Positions 45,281 through 51,846 of a stretch of 51,846 bases of DNA are shown one piece after another; the stretch's first letter is position 1, and every line of letters starts with the position of its first letter. This DNA comes from JBLHKW01 sp047618565. Lineage in GTDB: Bacteria; Planctomycetota; UBA1135; GCA-002686595. The DNA lies in NCBI GenBank assembly GCA_047618565.1, contig JBLHKW010000012.1, forward strand, positions 1 to 51,846, written 5' to 3'. The notes below the pieces were generated by a model. That model made no database searches. It saw only the letters and a list, made by a program, of their open reading frames with translations, and was not told the DNA's origin. The translations under genes were made by a program, and so were the position numbers.

Positions 45281-47347
45281 TCAACGCGGCCGGAAATGCC
45301 AGAGCGTGTCCTGGCCCAGGACATAAAATTGACCGGAGTGCGCGTACACGCTCCCGCCGCGACCGCCGCCCACGTCCGGAAGGGCCCGGCTATCGAGCAG
45401 CCGCAGCTCCCGGTCGAACATGTAAAGGTATCTGTCACTCGCCGCCAGAAGCCGTCGGTCCGACGTCCAGGCGGATCCGGCGAAGCCCTCGCCCCGGCCA
45501 AGGTAGATCGACGAGCGCCGCTCTCCGTTGGGCAGCCAGGCGCTCAGGGCGCGTCTGGGGCCGTTGGCCCCCAGCACGAGCAATTCATGGCCGCTGCCCC
45601 CGATGAGTTCGCGCGCGGATCCGATCGGGAAGGGGGCTCCCGCTGCGATCTCGGCCAGGTCGGAGCGTCGTAGCAGCCCCTGGCCGTCGAGGTCGGCAGA
45701 GGCCGCGAGGATGTACAGGTGGTCGGAGTCGAACGGCGTCCAGACCAGCATCGGGCCTTCCGTGCCGCTCAGTTGTGGCGCACGGCGCGCGCCCGTCCAG
45801 CCGCGCTTCCCGGCGCTCCGGCGCCGATTTCGCACGCTCCACGTCAGGCGTCCGTCCACGCCGTCGAACAGTAGTCCGAGCCCCGCGTTGGTGCCCGCGA
45901 AGACCCGTCCATCGACGACGGTCAGCGGCTGCGTAGGCGTGGGGAGCTGGCGCGTACGGGAGGTCGCCCCCGCGCCCGGCAGGCCGCTTGGCTTGGTCAA
46001 GAAACGGGACCACAGTGGCTCGCCGCTGACCAGGTCGAAGGCCCACAGCCAGAGTTCGTGCTCGCCGCCGCCCTCGCCGCGTACGACGCGCACCTGCACG
46101 TAGACGCGCCCGGCGTGCACGCAGGGGCCCGGCTGAATTTCCCAGGCGCCGGATTCGAACAGGTTGTCAGCGATGAGCGATCCGTCGCCGCGGCGCAGGC
46201 CGGCGCTTGAGAGCGTCCATTCGACCTCGGGTAACCCGCTCCCGTCGATATGAAGGTGGGCGAGGATGTTCGTCGGCGAGGATACCAGGGCGTCACCTTC
46301 CGCGAAGGACACCCCATGCGAGCGTTCGATCGAACGTCCGACGACGACCACCACCGTGTCGCCCGTAACCGCGGGCTGCAGGGGCCAGCCACCCTCGGCT
46401 GTGGTCACGAAGGGCGTGTTCCAGGCATCGCCCAGAATGTCGCGAAAGCGTGTGCGCAGGATGCGCGGGCCATCCGGCAGGTCCATGTCGCGGTAATGCA
46501 CCAGACCGAGCGCTGTCTGGATGATGACGCTGCCCGAGTCCGTGAAGCCAAGGCCGCATTCGAGGCCACCCCGCAACCTCTGGCGTGTGCCCGCGCCGCG
46601 CAGACCCTCCAGTTGCTCGCTGCGCACCAGCTCCAGGTGCTGCGCGACCGGCGTAGGCGGCGTTCCGGGCAAGGCCGTCGTCCAGCCCTCGATCTGCGTG
46701 ATCCGCGCGCGCAGGGCGGCCCCGAGAGCCGCGCCCGAATCCTGTTCTGTGCCAGCGTGCTCGGACGCGCGCGCGAGCCACGCGCGCGCATCCGCCGTCG
46801 CTCCACGCTCGAACGCGAGGTCCGACAGGCGCATCCCCGCCAGGGCCGCAGCGCGTGTCCAGGGGTGGTTGCGCTCCACCAGCGCCAGCCGCTTCGGACT
46901 GCCGCCTGCGCCCGCCAGCTCTACCGCTGCAAGGTCACCGAAGCGCTCTCGCCACTCACCCTGGAAGCGTTCGTCGAGCGCGTGCAGCCTGCGGAGTATG
47001 GCGTAACTCACCCCCTCACCGCGGCGCCGGTGACTGTCCTCCGGATCCGGCCACAGGGCCGACAGCCCTTCGTCCGGGAGCGCCAGGGCGACTGCGTCTC
47101 CGGTCTCCGACAGCTCGAGGGCCGAGTGCCAGGCCTCGTACGCGAGGCCTCGTTCGCGCGTGCCCGCAGCGAAGTCAGCCTGGGCCCGTTGCCACGACCG
47201 ATCTCCGCGCGCCAGTTCGCCCTGCGCTGCTTCGTGGGTGAGCACGAAGGCGTCGTTGTTGAGCGGGCCCTCCAGCTCGAGGGTCGGCGCGCCAGCTTCC
47301 TGGGGAAGCGCCGCCAGCAGGAAGGCGATCGAGTGGAGTGTCATCAT
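45281..47347 (-). CDS. Exported PQQ-like beta-propeller protein (second in region)
   Basis: From the double ATG at 47347/47344, 688 residues with a signal peptide (MMTLHSIAFLLAALPQEAG). The first 240 residues are helical (RGDRSWQRAQADFAAGTRERG, LAGMRLSDLAFERGATADARA), the rest is propeller blades: LWAFDLVSGEPLWSRFL, LLFDGVDGRLTWSVRNR, LYMFDRELRLLDSRALPDVG. It resembles the second half of the 1,525-residue protein at 33735 in layout. No enzymatic motif seen. It lies 271 bases upstream of the MoxR operon on the same strand and is divergent from the SVSGG-repeat gene; whether it belongs to the MoxR operon is open. Confidence 0.75.
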   Translation of the reverse strand: MMTLHSIAFLLAALPQEAGAPTLELEGPLNNDAFVLTHEAAQGELARGDRSWQRAQADFAAGTRERGLAYEAWHSALELSETGDAVALALPDEGLSALWPDPEDSHRRRGEGVSYAILRRLHALDERFQGEWRERFGDLAAVELAGAGGSPKRLALVERNHPWTRAAALAGMRLSDLAFERGATADARAWLARASEHAGTEQDSGAALGAALRARITQIEGWTTALPGTPPTPVAQHLELVRSEQLEGLRGAGTRQRLRGGLECGLGFTDSGSVIIQTALGLVHYRDMDLPDGPRILRTRFRDILGDAWNTPFVTTAEGGWPLQPAVTGDTVVVVVGRSIERSHGVSFAEGDALVSSPTNILAHLHIDGSGLPEVEWTLSSAGLRRGDGSLIADNLFESGAWEIQPGPCVHAGRVYVQVRVVRGEGGGEHELWLWAFDLVSGEPLWSRFLTKPSGLPGAGATSRTRQLPTPTQPLTVVDGRVFAGTNAGLGLLFDGVDGRLTWSVRNRRRSAGKRGWTGARRAPQLSGTEGPMLVWTPFDSDHLYILAASADLDGQGLLRRSDLAEIAAGAPFPIGSARELIGGSGHELLVLGANGPRRALSAWLPNGERRSSIYLGRGEGFAGSAWTSDRRLLAASDRYLYMFDRELRLLDSRALPDVGGGRGGSVYAHSGQFYVLGQDTLWHFRPR

Positions 47348-47487
47348 CCGGGGCCCGGGCCAGCCGTGTGGCCCCGCCACCACGGTACCGCCCGCGTGCA
47401 CTCCAGCGTGGGCGGGTATCGGTTTTCTGGCCGACTGGCTACGGTGTGAGTTACCTCGGTCGGTTCCGTCATCCCTGGGAGAAGCCC

Positions 47488-48417
47488 ATGAAATCTAGCC
47501 TGCTCACGATCGTCAGTCTCCTCGCCGCCTCGGTCGTTTCGTTCGCGGCAACGCGCCAGGGGAGTGTAGCTGCCACCCGGTTCCGGAGCCTGACCGCCGA
47601 CCAGGAGGAGATCCTGGAGCACATGAGCATCGTCTACCTCGACGATGGGAAGGGCGGCAACGTGAAGACGTTGCGCATCAGCGACATCAACGTCCAGATT
47701 GTGAACGGACTGGGCGCAACCAATGGCGCCCCCGCGCAACCGGGTTCGATCGAACCCGGCGTGACCGAGACCAACGGGCTCGGCAACCTGATCGTCGGCT
47801 ACAACGAACTCGGCAATCTGTTCGAGGACGATCGTACGGGTTCCCACAACATGGTCTGCGGTAGCCTGAACTCGTTCGCCAGCTTCGGCGGTCTCGTCGT
47901 GGGGATGGACAATCGGATCACCGGCAGCATGGCGTCCGTCTCCGGGGGCGTCCGGAACTGGGCCACCGGGAATCACTCGTCGGTCTCCGGCGGCCGGTCG
48001 AACATGGCCTCGGGAGACGATGCCTCGGTCAGCGGCGGCACCGGCAACACCGCCAGCGCGCATGCCACATCGATCAGCGGCGGGAGGCTCAATTTCGCCA
48101 CGCAGCACCACGCCTCCGTCAGTGGTGGCTATTCCAACTTCGCGAGTGGCGCGTTCTCGTCCGTCAGTGGGGGCTACGCCGGTCAGGCCACGAGCTACAG
48201 CAGCTGCGTGAGCGGCGGGCGCTCCAACATCGCCGCCGCAGCCTACTCTTCCGTCAGCGGTGGGCGCTCGAACACCGCCAGCGGCGGGGCGTCCACGATA
48301 AGCGGTGGCCGGCTCAACACCGCGACAGCCGCCTGGTCGTCGATCAGTGGCGGAACCGCGCGCTCCGTATCGGGCTACTACGACTGGGCCGCGGGCGCGC
48401 TCTTCCAGGAGGACTGA
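47488..48417 (+). CDS. Exported SVSGG-repeat beta-helix protein (trimeric-adhesin-head-like)
   Basis: The ATG at 47488 has a good Shine-Dalgarno (GGGAG, 7 bases upstream) and gives a signal peptide (MKSSLLTIVSLLAASVVSFA). The 309-residue product has an N-terminal segment SIVYLDDGKGGNVKTLRISDINVQIVNGLG that I recall in planctomycete proteins of this kind. From about residue 120 come roughly ten 15-residue units of the form xSVSGGRSNxASGxxS (residues ~149-290). They match the left-handed beta-helix head repeats of trimeric autotransporter adhesins such as YadA, but no membrane anchor or coiled-coil stalk follows; the C-terminus is short (WAAGALFQED). A surface or matrix protein is likely; function unknown. 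Confidence 0.82.
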   Translation: MKSSLLTIVSLLAASVVSFAATRQGSVAATRFRSLTADQEEILEHMSIVYLDDGKGGNVKTLRISDINVQIVNGLGATNGAPAQPGSIEPGVTETNGLGNLIVGYNELGNLFEDDRTGSHNMVCGSLNSFASFGGLVVGMDNRITGSMASVSGGVRNWATGNHSSVSGGRSNMASGDDASVSGGTGNTASAHATSISGGRLNFATQHHASVSGGYSNFASGAFSSVSGGYAGQATSYSSCVSGGRSNIAAAAYSSVSGGRSNTASGGASTISGGRLNTATAAWSSISGGTARSVSGYYDWAAGALFQED

Positions 48418-48447
48418 GCGCTTACCGAGCCTGGCTCGGTAAGCGCT
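48417..48447. repeat. Perfect 31-bp palindrome directly after the SVSGG gene (candidate terminator)
   Basis: AGCGCTTACCGAGCC (48417-48431), one T, then its perfect complement to 48447. It starts on the last base of the TGA stop codon, so it could fold as a strong 15-bp hairpin on the transcript, but no T-run follows in either direction. Its core, TACCGAGCC-T-GGCTCGGTA, is the same sequence as the two ends of the inverted-repeat element at 48513-48744. Confidence 0.85.
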
Positions 48448-48481
48448 AGCGCTGACGTTTCAGGCGTTCGCGATAGATCGG
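48427..48481. repeat. Direct repeat copy 1 (duplicate of the FtsB-like gene 3' end)
   Basis: A 55-bp segment, GAGCCTGGCTCGGTA plus a 37-bp block, that recurs at 48730-48783. The 37-bp block (48445-48481) is identical to 48747-48783, which holds the stop codon and last codons (IYRERLKRQR) of the FtsB-like gene. The copies differ only in a 2- or 3-base link (AGC versus TA). Confidence 0.9.
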
Positions 48482-48487
48482 GTGTAC

Positions 48488-48517
48488 CGTACCGGTTTAC
48501 CGCGTACCGGTTTACCG
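48488..48517. repeat. Two tandem 15-bp units CGTACCGGTTTACCG
   Basis: Two perfect head-to-tail copies, 48488-48502 and 48503-48517, with a partial copy before them (TGTACCG). The second unit overlaps the left end of the inverted-repeat element. Confidence 0.9.
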
Positions 48518-48744
48518 AGCCAGGCTTGGTCTCGCACCAACTTGACTCCGGATCCTTCGTCTCAGGTCGAACCCCGAGATCCTCCGATCGTCCTCACTCC
48601 GGGGTGTCCAGGAGATCAAGCACGCACACGCCAAGGGGCCTGGCACCAGGTCATGAACCGGCGCCAGAGGCGCTACAGATTGGTCTGTCGATCGAGACGA
48701 TTGATCCAGGATCGAATTGGTGCGAGATCGAGCCTGGCTCGGTA
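48513..48744. mobile_element. Candidate MITE-like element with 51-bp imperfect terminal inverted repeats
   Basis: The left arm 48513-48563 and the reverse complement of the right arm 48694-48744 align without gaps at about 42 of 51 positions; the outer 28 bases match at 26 (TACCGAGCCAGGCT, then TCTCGCACCAA). The internal 130 bases contain a smaller inverted pair (TGGCACC near 48640, GGCGCCA near 48660) and no credible ORF. Both ends start with TA, so TA duplication of the IS630/mariner kind is conceivable. No transposase is present. The same inverted structure could instead be a long RNA hairpin. The call is structural only. Confidence 0.45.
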
Positions 48745-48783
48745 TAGCTAGCGCTGACGTTTCAGGCGTTCGCGATAGATCGG
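48730..48783. repeat. Direct repeat copy 2 (overlaps the 3' end of the FtsB-like gene)
   Basis: Second copy of the 55-bp repeat at 48427-48481. It includes the right end of the inverted-repeat element and the last codons of the FtsB-like gene, so this copy is probably the original and copy 1 the derived one. Confidence 0.9.
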
Positions 48784-49020
48784 ATCGGCCCACGCTTCGA
48801 CCTGCTGGTCGAGGTCGGTGAAGTGCTGGAGGGCGGCGGAGTGGCGCACCTCGACGCGTGCTTCTTCGCGGGTCAGGCGCTCGCGTTCTGTGAGTGCCGG
48901 GCGCAGGCCGAGCAGTCCGACCTGTGCGAGCAGTGCGAGTGCGACCATGACCGGCGCCCAGGACAGGACGGCGTCGGCCAGGGCCTTCATGAGCGGGGGG
49001 CGTGATTCGCGGCTATCCAT
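48748..49020 (-). CDS. FtsB/DivIC-like small membrane coiled-coil protein
   Basis: A 90-residue protein with one transmembrane helix (VLSWAPVMVALALLAQVGLLGL) followed by a coiled-coil stretch (LTERERLTREEARVEVRHSA, LQHFTDLDQQVEAWADPIYRERLK). This single-TM-plus-coil layout and the position right after eno match septum formation initiator proteins of the FtsB/DivIC type, which recruit divisome components. Sequence alone is weak, and if the host is a planctomycete without FtsZ a different role is possible. Start ATG 49020; ATG 48990 is an alternative. The stop codon lies inside a repeat duplicated at 48427-48481. Confidence 0.6.
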   Translation of the reverse strand: MDSRESRPPLMKALADAVLSWAPVMVALALLAQVGLLGLRPALTERERLTREEARVEVRHSAALQHFTDLDQQVEAWADPIYRERLKRQR

Positions 49021-49058
49021 GATCTTTTGACGGCAATGGGGAGGTTGCGGTGGGGGGA

Positions 49059-50321
49059 TCAGGTGAGGTCGCGCGGGCCGTAGCGTCCCGTCGCACCCAG
49101 TTCCTCGGCGATGCGCAGCAGGCGGTTGTACTTCGCGACCCGATCCGAGCGGCAGGGCGCGCCGGTCTTGATCTGGCCTGCGTTCGTGGCCACCGCCAGG
49201 TCGGCAATGGTGGTGTCCTCGGTCTCGCCGGAGCGATGGCTGATGACGCAGCGGTAGCCGCGGCGGTGGGCGAGCGCGATGGTGTTCAGGGTCTCGGTCA
49301 ACGTGCCGATCTGGTTGAGCTTGATCAGGATCGCGTTGCCGGCCTTCTTCTCGATGCCCTCGCGCAGGCGTTCGACGTTCGTGACGAACAGGTCATCGCC
49401 AACGATCTGGACGTGCTCGCCAAGGGCCGTCGTCATGTCGGTCCAGCCCTGCCAGTCGTCCTGGTCCAGGCCGTCCTCGATCGAGAAGATCGGGTACTTC
49501 TCACAGAGGCCGGAGTAGTAGTCGACGAGAGCGCCGCGGTCGAGGCCCTTGCCGTCGATCGTGTAGACGTCGTCCTTGTAGAATTCGGACGCAGCCGCGT
49601 CGATCGCGATGCGCACGTCCTTGCCCGCCTGAAGCCCGGTGCGGTCGATCGCCTCGAGGATCAGGGTGATGGCTTCCTCGTTGGACCCGAGGTTGGGGGC
49701 GAAGCCGCCCTCGTCGCCGACCGAGGTCGACAGCCCGCGCTCGTGGCAGACCTTCTTCAGCGCGTGGAAGACCTCGATCCCCATGCGCAGACCCTCGGGG
49801 AAGGTCGTGGCGCCCATGGGCATGACCATGAACTCCTGCAGGTCGACGTTGTTGTCCGCGTGCTCACCGCCGTTCAGGATGTTCATCATCGGAACGGGCA
49901 GGATGTGCGCTTCCACGCCACCGAGGTAGCGCCAGAGCGGCATGCCGGTCTCCTCGGCCGCCGCCTTGGCGACGGCGAGGGACACGCCCAGGATGGCGTT
50001 GGCCCCCAGGCGCTCCTTGTTCGGCGTCCCATCGAGCTCGATCATGGTCCGGTCGACCTGGCCCTGGTCGATGGCGTCCAGGCCTTCGATCTCCTCGGCG
50101 ATCTCCTCGTTGACGTGTCCGACGGCCTTCAGGACGCCCTTGCCCCCGTAACGGCCCTCACCGTCGCGCAGCTCGTGGGCCTCGTGGATGCCCGTGCTGG
50201 CGCCCGAGGGCACGGCCGCCCGTCCAAAAGCCCCGGAGACCAGCTCGACGTCGACCTCGATGGTCGGGTTGCCCCGGGAATCGATCACTTCCCGGCCTTG
50301 AACCTGCAGGATCTCGCTCAT
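49059..50321 (-). CDS. eno: Enolase
   Basis: Enolase interconverts 2-phosphoglycerate and phosphoenolpyruvate in glycolysis. From ATG 50321 the 420-residue product is standard: N-terminal VQGREVIDSRGNPTIEVDV, VPSGASTGIHEAHELRD, the ILNGGEHADNNVDLQEFM loop, STSVGDEGGFAPNL, metal ligands in IAIDAAASEFY, SIEDGLDQDDW and VGDDLFVTN, catalytic Lys in ILIKLNQIGTLTET, and SHRSGETEDTTIADLAV with the substrate-binding SHRSGE. In-frame codons upstream of 50321 overlap pssA promoter sequence and are not enolase-like. Leads eno-FtsB-like, 38 bases apart. Confidence 0.98.
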   Translation of the reverse strand: MSEILQVQGREVIDSRGNPTIEVDVELVSGAFGRAAVPSGASTGIHEAHELRDGEGRYGGKGVLKAVGHVNEEIAEEIEGLDAIDQGQVDRTMIELDGTPNKERLGANAILGVSLAVAKAAAEETGMPLWRYLGGVEAHILPVPMMNILNGGEHADNNVDLQEFMVMPMGATTFPEGLRMGIEVFHALKKVCHERGLSTSVGDEGGFAPNLGSNEEAITLILEAIDRTGLQAGKDVRIAIDAAASEFYKDDVYTIDGKGLDRGALVDYYSGLCEKYPIFSIEDGLDQDDWQGWTDMTTALGEHVQIVGDDLFVTNVERLREGIEKKAGNAILIKLNQIGTLTETLNTIALAHRRGYRCVISHRSGETEDTTIADLAVATNAGQIKTGAPCRSDRVAKYNRLLRIAEELGATGRYGPRDLT

Positions 50322-50329
50322 GCTTTCGG

Positions 50330-50359
50330 ATCCTACACCCCACTTAAATGCCAGGCCAA
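50330..50359 (-). promoter_or_regulatory. Candidate eno promoter
   Basis: On the minus strand TTGGCC (50359-50354), an 18-base spacer and TAGGAT (50335-50330) form a sigma-70-like promoter; the -10 ends 8 bases before the ATG, so the mRNA would be leaderless or nearly so. Because the -35 lies in a tandem repeat, a second copy of it exists 16 bases upstream. Confidence 0.4.
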
Positions 50360-50376
50360 CTAAATGCCAGGCCAAC
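50345..50376. repeat. Two perfect 16-bp tandem units in the eno/pssA intergenic region
   Basis: TAAATGCCAGGCCAAC occurs head to tail at 50345-50360 and 50361-50376. On the minus strand each unit contributes a TTGGCC hexamer, the proposed eno -35. Confidence 0.95.
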
Positions 50377-50404
50377 GGAAATGGGCAGGGAAGCTGGCCC
50401 AGGA

Positions 50405-50433
50405 TTCAAAAATCGACGGACGATGGGTACTTT
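50405..50433 (+). promoter_or_regulatory. Candidate pssA promoter (leaderless spacing)
   Basis: TTCAAA (50405-50410), a 17-base spacer and TACTTT (50428-50433); the -10 ends 6 bases before the pssA ATG at 50440. Both hexamers match the sigma-70 consensus at four of six positions and no Shine-Dalgarno is present. Confidence 0.4.
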
Positions 50434-50439
50434 CCAACC

Positions 50440-51309
50440 ATGGCTAGCCAGGTAAGACGAATCTCGATGTTGCCGAGCCTCCTGACCCTGTGCAATGCAG
50501 GCGTCGGGCTGCTCGCGATATCGAAGGCGATCGACGCCCTCGCGGGGGATCCGCTGCTGTTCGATCAGCGCCTCGAGAGCGCCTGCTGGCTCATCTTCCT
50601 GGCGATGGTGTTCGACGCACTCGATGGCAAGGTGGCGCGCATCACCGACAGCTTCTCGGACTTCGGCGCCCAGCTCGACTCCTTCGCCGATGCGCTCACG
50701 TTCGGCGTCGCTCCGGCCCTGATCGCGAAGGTGCTGATGGAGCACGAGGGGCTGCTACCGCCGCGCCTGCACTTCTTTGCGGCCGCGAGCTTCTCGTTGA
50801 TGGCGATCCTGCGCCTGGCGCGCTTCAACCTGGATAACGACCACTCGGCCGAGGCCCACGACGAGTTCCGCGGCCTGCCCTCGCCCGCGGCCGCCGGCAC
50901 GATCGTCGCGTCCATCTTGATGTTCCTCTCCCTGCGCGGCGGCATCGAGGTCGCGGACGGAGCGGCGACGCCCGTCGGCAAGGGCCTGGCCTTCCTGCCC
51001 CAGGCCTTCCGCGAGAGCTGTGCCGGGGTGCTGCTGCCGAGCATAATGATCATGCTTCCGCTGCTCGGCTTGCTGATGGTCGGGCGCACCCGGTACGTGC
51101 ACCTGGGCTCGAGGCTGCTCTCGGGTGGCGGTGCGTTCAAGAGTCTCGTGACCTTCGTATTCGTCGCGCAGCTGCTCTACCTCGCGCCCGTGCCGATGCT
51201 GTTCATGACGGGCCTGGTCTACGTCGGCTGGGGCCTGGTCAAGCGCTGGTGGCCGGCCGTTCGCGGGAAGGCTGAGGAGGTCGGAAAGCCCCATGGGAAC
51301 GGCGAGTAG
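50440..51309 (+). CDS. pssA: CDP-diacylglycerol-serine O-phosphatidyltransferase
   Basis: Integral membrane CDP-alcohol phosphatidyltransferase that makes phosphatidylserine from CDP-diacylglycerol and serine. The 289-residue product (ATG 50440, MASQVRRISMLPSLLTLCNA) has the full family motif: Asp59, Asp62-Gly63, Ala66-Arg67, Gly76, Asp80 and Asp84. The following DALTFGVAPALIAK matches PssA rather than PgsA. N-terminal MLPSLLTLCNAGVGLLAI is also PssA-typical. Several hydrophobic helices follow (LIFLAMVFD, IVASILMFLSL, IMIMLPLLGLLMV, FVFVAQLLYLAPV). Its stop overlaps folK by 17 bases. Confidence 0.92.
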   Translation: MASQVRRISMLPSLLTLCNAGVGLLAISKAIDALAGDPLLFDQRLESACWLIFLAMVFDALDGKVARITDSFSDFGAQLDSFADALTFGVAPALIAKVLMEHEGLLPPRLHFFAAASFSLMAILRLARFNLDNDHSAEAHDEFRGLPSPAAAGTIVASILMFLSLRGGIEVADGAATPVGKGLAFLPQAFRESCAGVLLPSIMIMLPLLGLLMVGRTRYVHLGSRLLSGGGAFKSLVTFVFVAQLLYLAPVPMLFMTGLVYVGWGLVKRWWPAVRGKAEEVGKPHGNGE

Positions 51310-51846
51310 CAGCGCCGTCGTGGCGGCCATCGGTCTCGGCGCCAACGAGGGCGATCGAGAGGCTCAGCTCGCGGCCGCTCTGCGCGGCCTCGAGCGTACC
51401 GCAGGGATCGTTGTCCTGCGCCGTTCGCAGTGGATCGAAACGGACCCGGTCGGGGGGCCGCCGGGACAGTCTCGCTACCTGAACGGCGCGGCATTGATCG
51501 AAACGCGGATTCCGGCGGAGGCCCTGTTGGCGGAGCTGATCCGTATCGAGCGCAAGCTCGGGCGACGGCGCAGCGCCGGAGAGCGCAACGGTCCACGGGT
51601 CATCGACCTCGATCTGTTGATGTACGGCGCGAGCGAGCTCTCGAGCCCCACGTTGACCGTGCCCCACCCGAGGATGACCGAGCGGCGCTTCGTGCTCGAG
51701 CCCCTGGCCGAACTGTGTCCCACGGACGTCATTCCAGGAACCAGCAGGACGGTGAGCGAGTGCTTGCTCGACCTGGACCGGCGTCCAGCCATGGTCGAGC
51801 TGGCCAGCCCGGAACTTGCGCGCGCCTGGTGCGATCAGCAGCGCGC
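51293..51846 (+). CDS. folK: 6-hydroxymethyl-dihydropterin pyrophosphokinase (3' end cut by window edge)
   Basis: HPPK transfers pyrophosphate from ATP to 6-hydroxymethyl-dihydropterin in folate synthesis. The reading frame from ATG 51293, overlapping the last 17 bases of pssA, gives AAIGLGANEGDREAQL, then ETDPVGGPPGQSRYLNGA, the RRRSAGERNGPRVIDLDLLMYG signature and VPHPRMTERRFVLEPLAEL. 184 codons are visible with no stop before base 51846, slightly longer than the usual 160-180 residue core, so the end is close. Catalytic and substrate-binding residues of the family are intact. Confidence 0.93.
   Translation, partial: MGTASSSAVVAAIGLGANEGDREAQLAAALRGLERTAGIVVLRRSQWIETDPVGGPPGQSRYLNGAALIETRIPAEALLAELIRIERKLGRRRSAGERNGPRVIDLDLLMYGASELSSPTLTVPHPRMTERRFVLEPLAELCPTDVIPGTSRTVSECLLDLDRRPAMVELASPELARAWCDQQR

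Noticed and set aside
47930..48370. CRISPR array in the SVSGG-repeat gene
   Set aside because: The 45-bp periodicity is degenerate and codes in one frame, with no identical repeats or spacers.
48512..48793. 93-codon minus-strand ORF and 73-codon plus-strand ORF in the repeat cluster
   Set aside because: Low-complexity translations crossing the inverted repeats and the FtsB-like gene end; no domain or start signal.
50345..50376. Sigma-54 (-24/-12) promoter in the eno repeat (CTGGCATTTAGTTGGC)
   Set aside because: GG-N10-GC spacing fits, but the TTGC at -12 is one base out of place; the sigma-70-like reading fits better.

Overview
The window is GC-rich, densely coded bacterial chromosome. I infer a planctomycete, or a close relative, from content and not from a marker gene. 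The supporting signs are: a choice-of-anchor B secreted protein with a Cys-rich C-terminal module; a secreted SVSGG-repeat protein; two toroid proteins of the prenyltransferase/squalene-oxidase-repeat type that end in the same hexapeptide; and a very long MoxR/DUF58/BatA/DUF4175 operon rich in PQQ-like propellers. No rRNA, tRNA, CRISPR array or complete IS was found.

Layout. (1) 1-4521, minus: nusA-infB-rbfA, with a terminator-like hairpin in the nusA leader. (2) 4835-8475, plus: a sigma-54-type AAA+ activator with an altered Walker B, then a secreted helical-repeat protein. (3) 8551-13037, plus: rlmI, then thiS-thiG-CPBP protease-gamma carbonic anhydrase-larE, tightly packed. (4) 13192-16464, plus: three type IV pilus minor-pilin-like genes (PilV/PilW/PilX-like), closed by a perfect 15-bp-stem bidirectional terminator. 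(5) 16545-22927, minus: NHL propeller, YtkA-like lipoprotein, di-heme peroxidase, choice-of-anchor B protein. (6) 23055-25301, plus: LMW phosphatase, a frameshifted MpaA-like amidase lipoprotein, and a coiled-coil protein. (7) 25306-45009, minus: a roughly 19.7-kb, ten-gene apparent operon, MoxR-DUF58-BatA/vWA-vWA-PQQ/TPR-toroid-DUF4175-giant coiled coil-Pro-rich secreted protein-toroid; almost every junction is overlapping or a few bases long. A second PQQ-like gene lies upstream. (8) 47488-49020: a secreted SVSGG-repeat protein, then a 330-bp repeat-rich intergenic segment with a MITE-like inverted-repeat unit, then an FtsB/DivIC-like gene. (9) 49059-51846: eno (minus), pssA and folK (plus, folK cut by the window edge).

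The best candidate for an undescribed system is region 7. A cytoplasmic AAA+/vWA module (MoxR, DUF58) is co-transcribed with membrane vWA proteins, a DUF4175 membrane protein, two secreted toroids, a 1,525-residue secreted propeller/TPR protein and a 956-residue secreted coiled coil, so it looks like a trans-envelope assembly. Its function is unknown to me. The most distinctive non-coding signal is the inverted-repeat/palindrome/direct-repeat cluster at 48417-48783.
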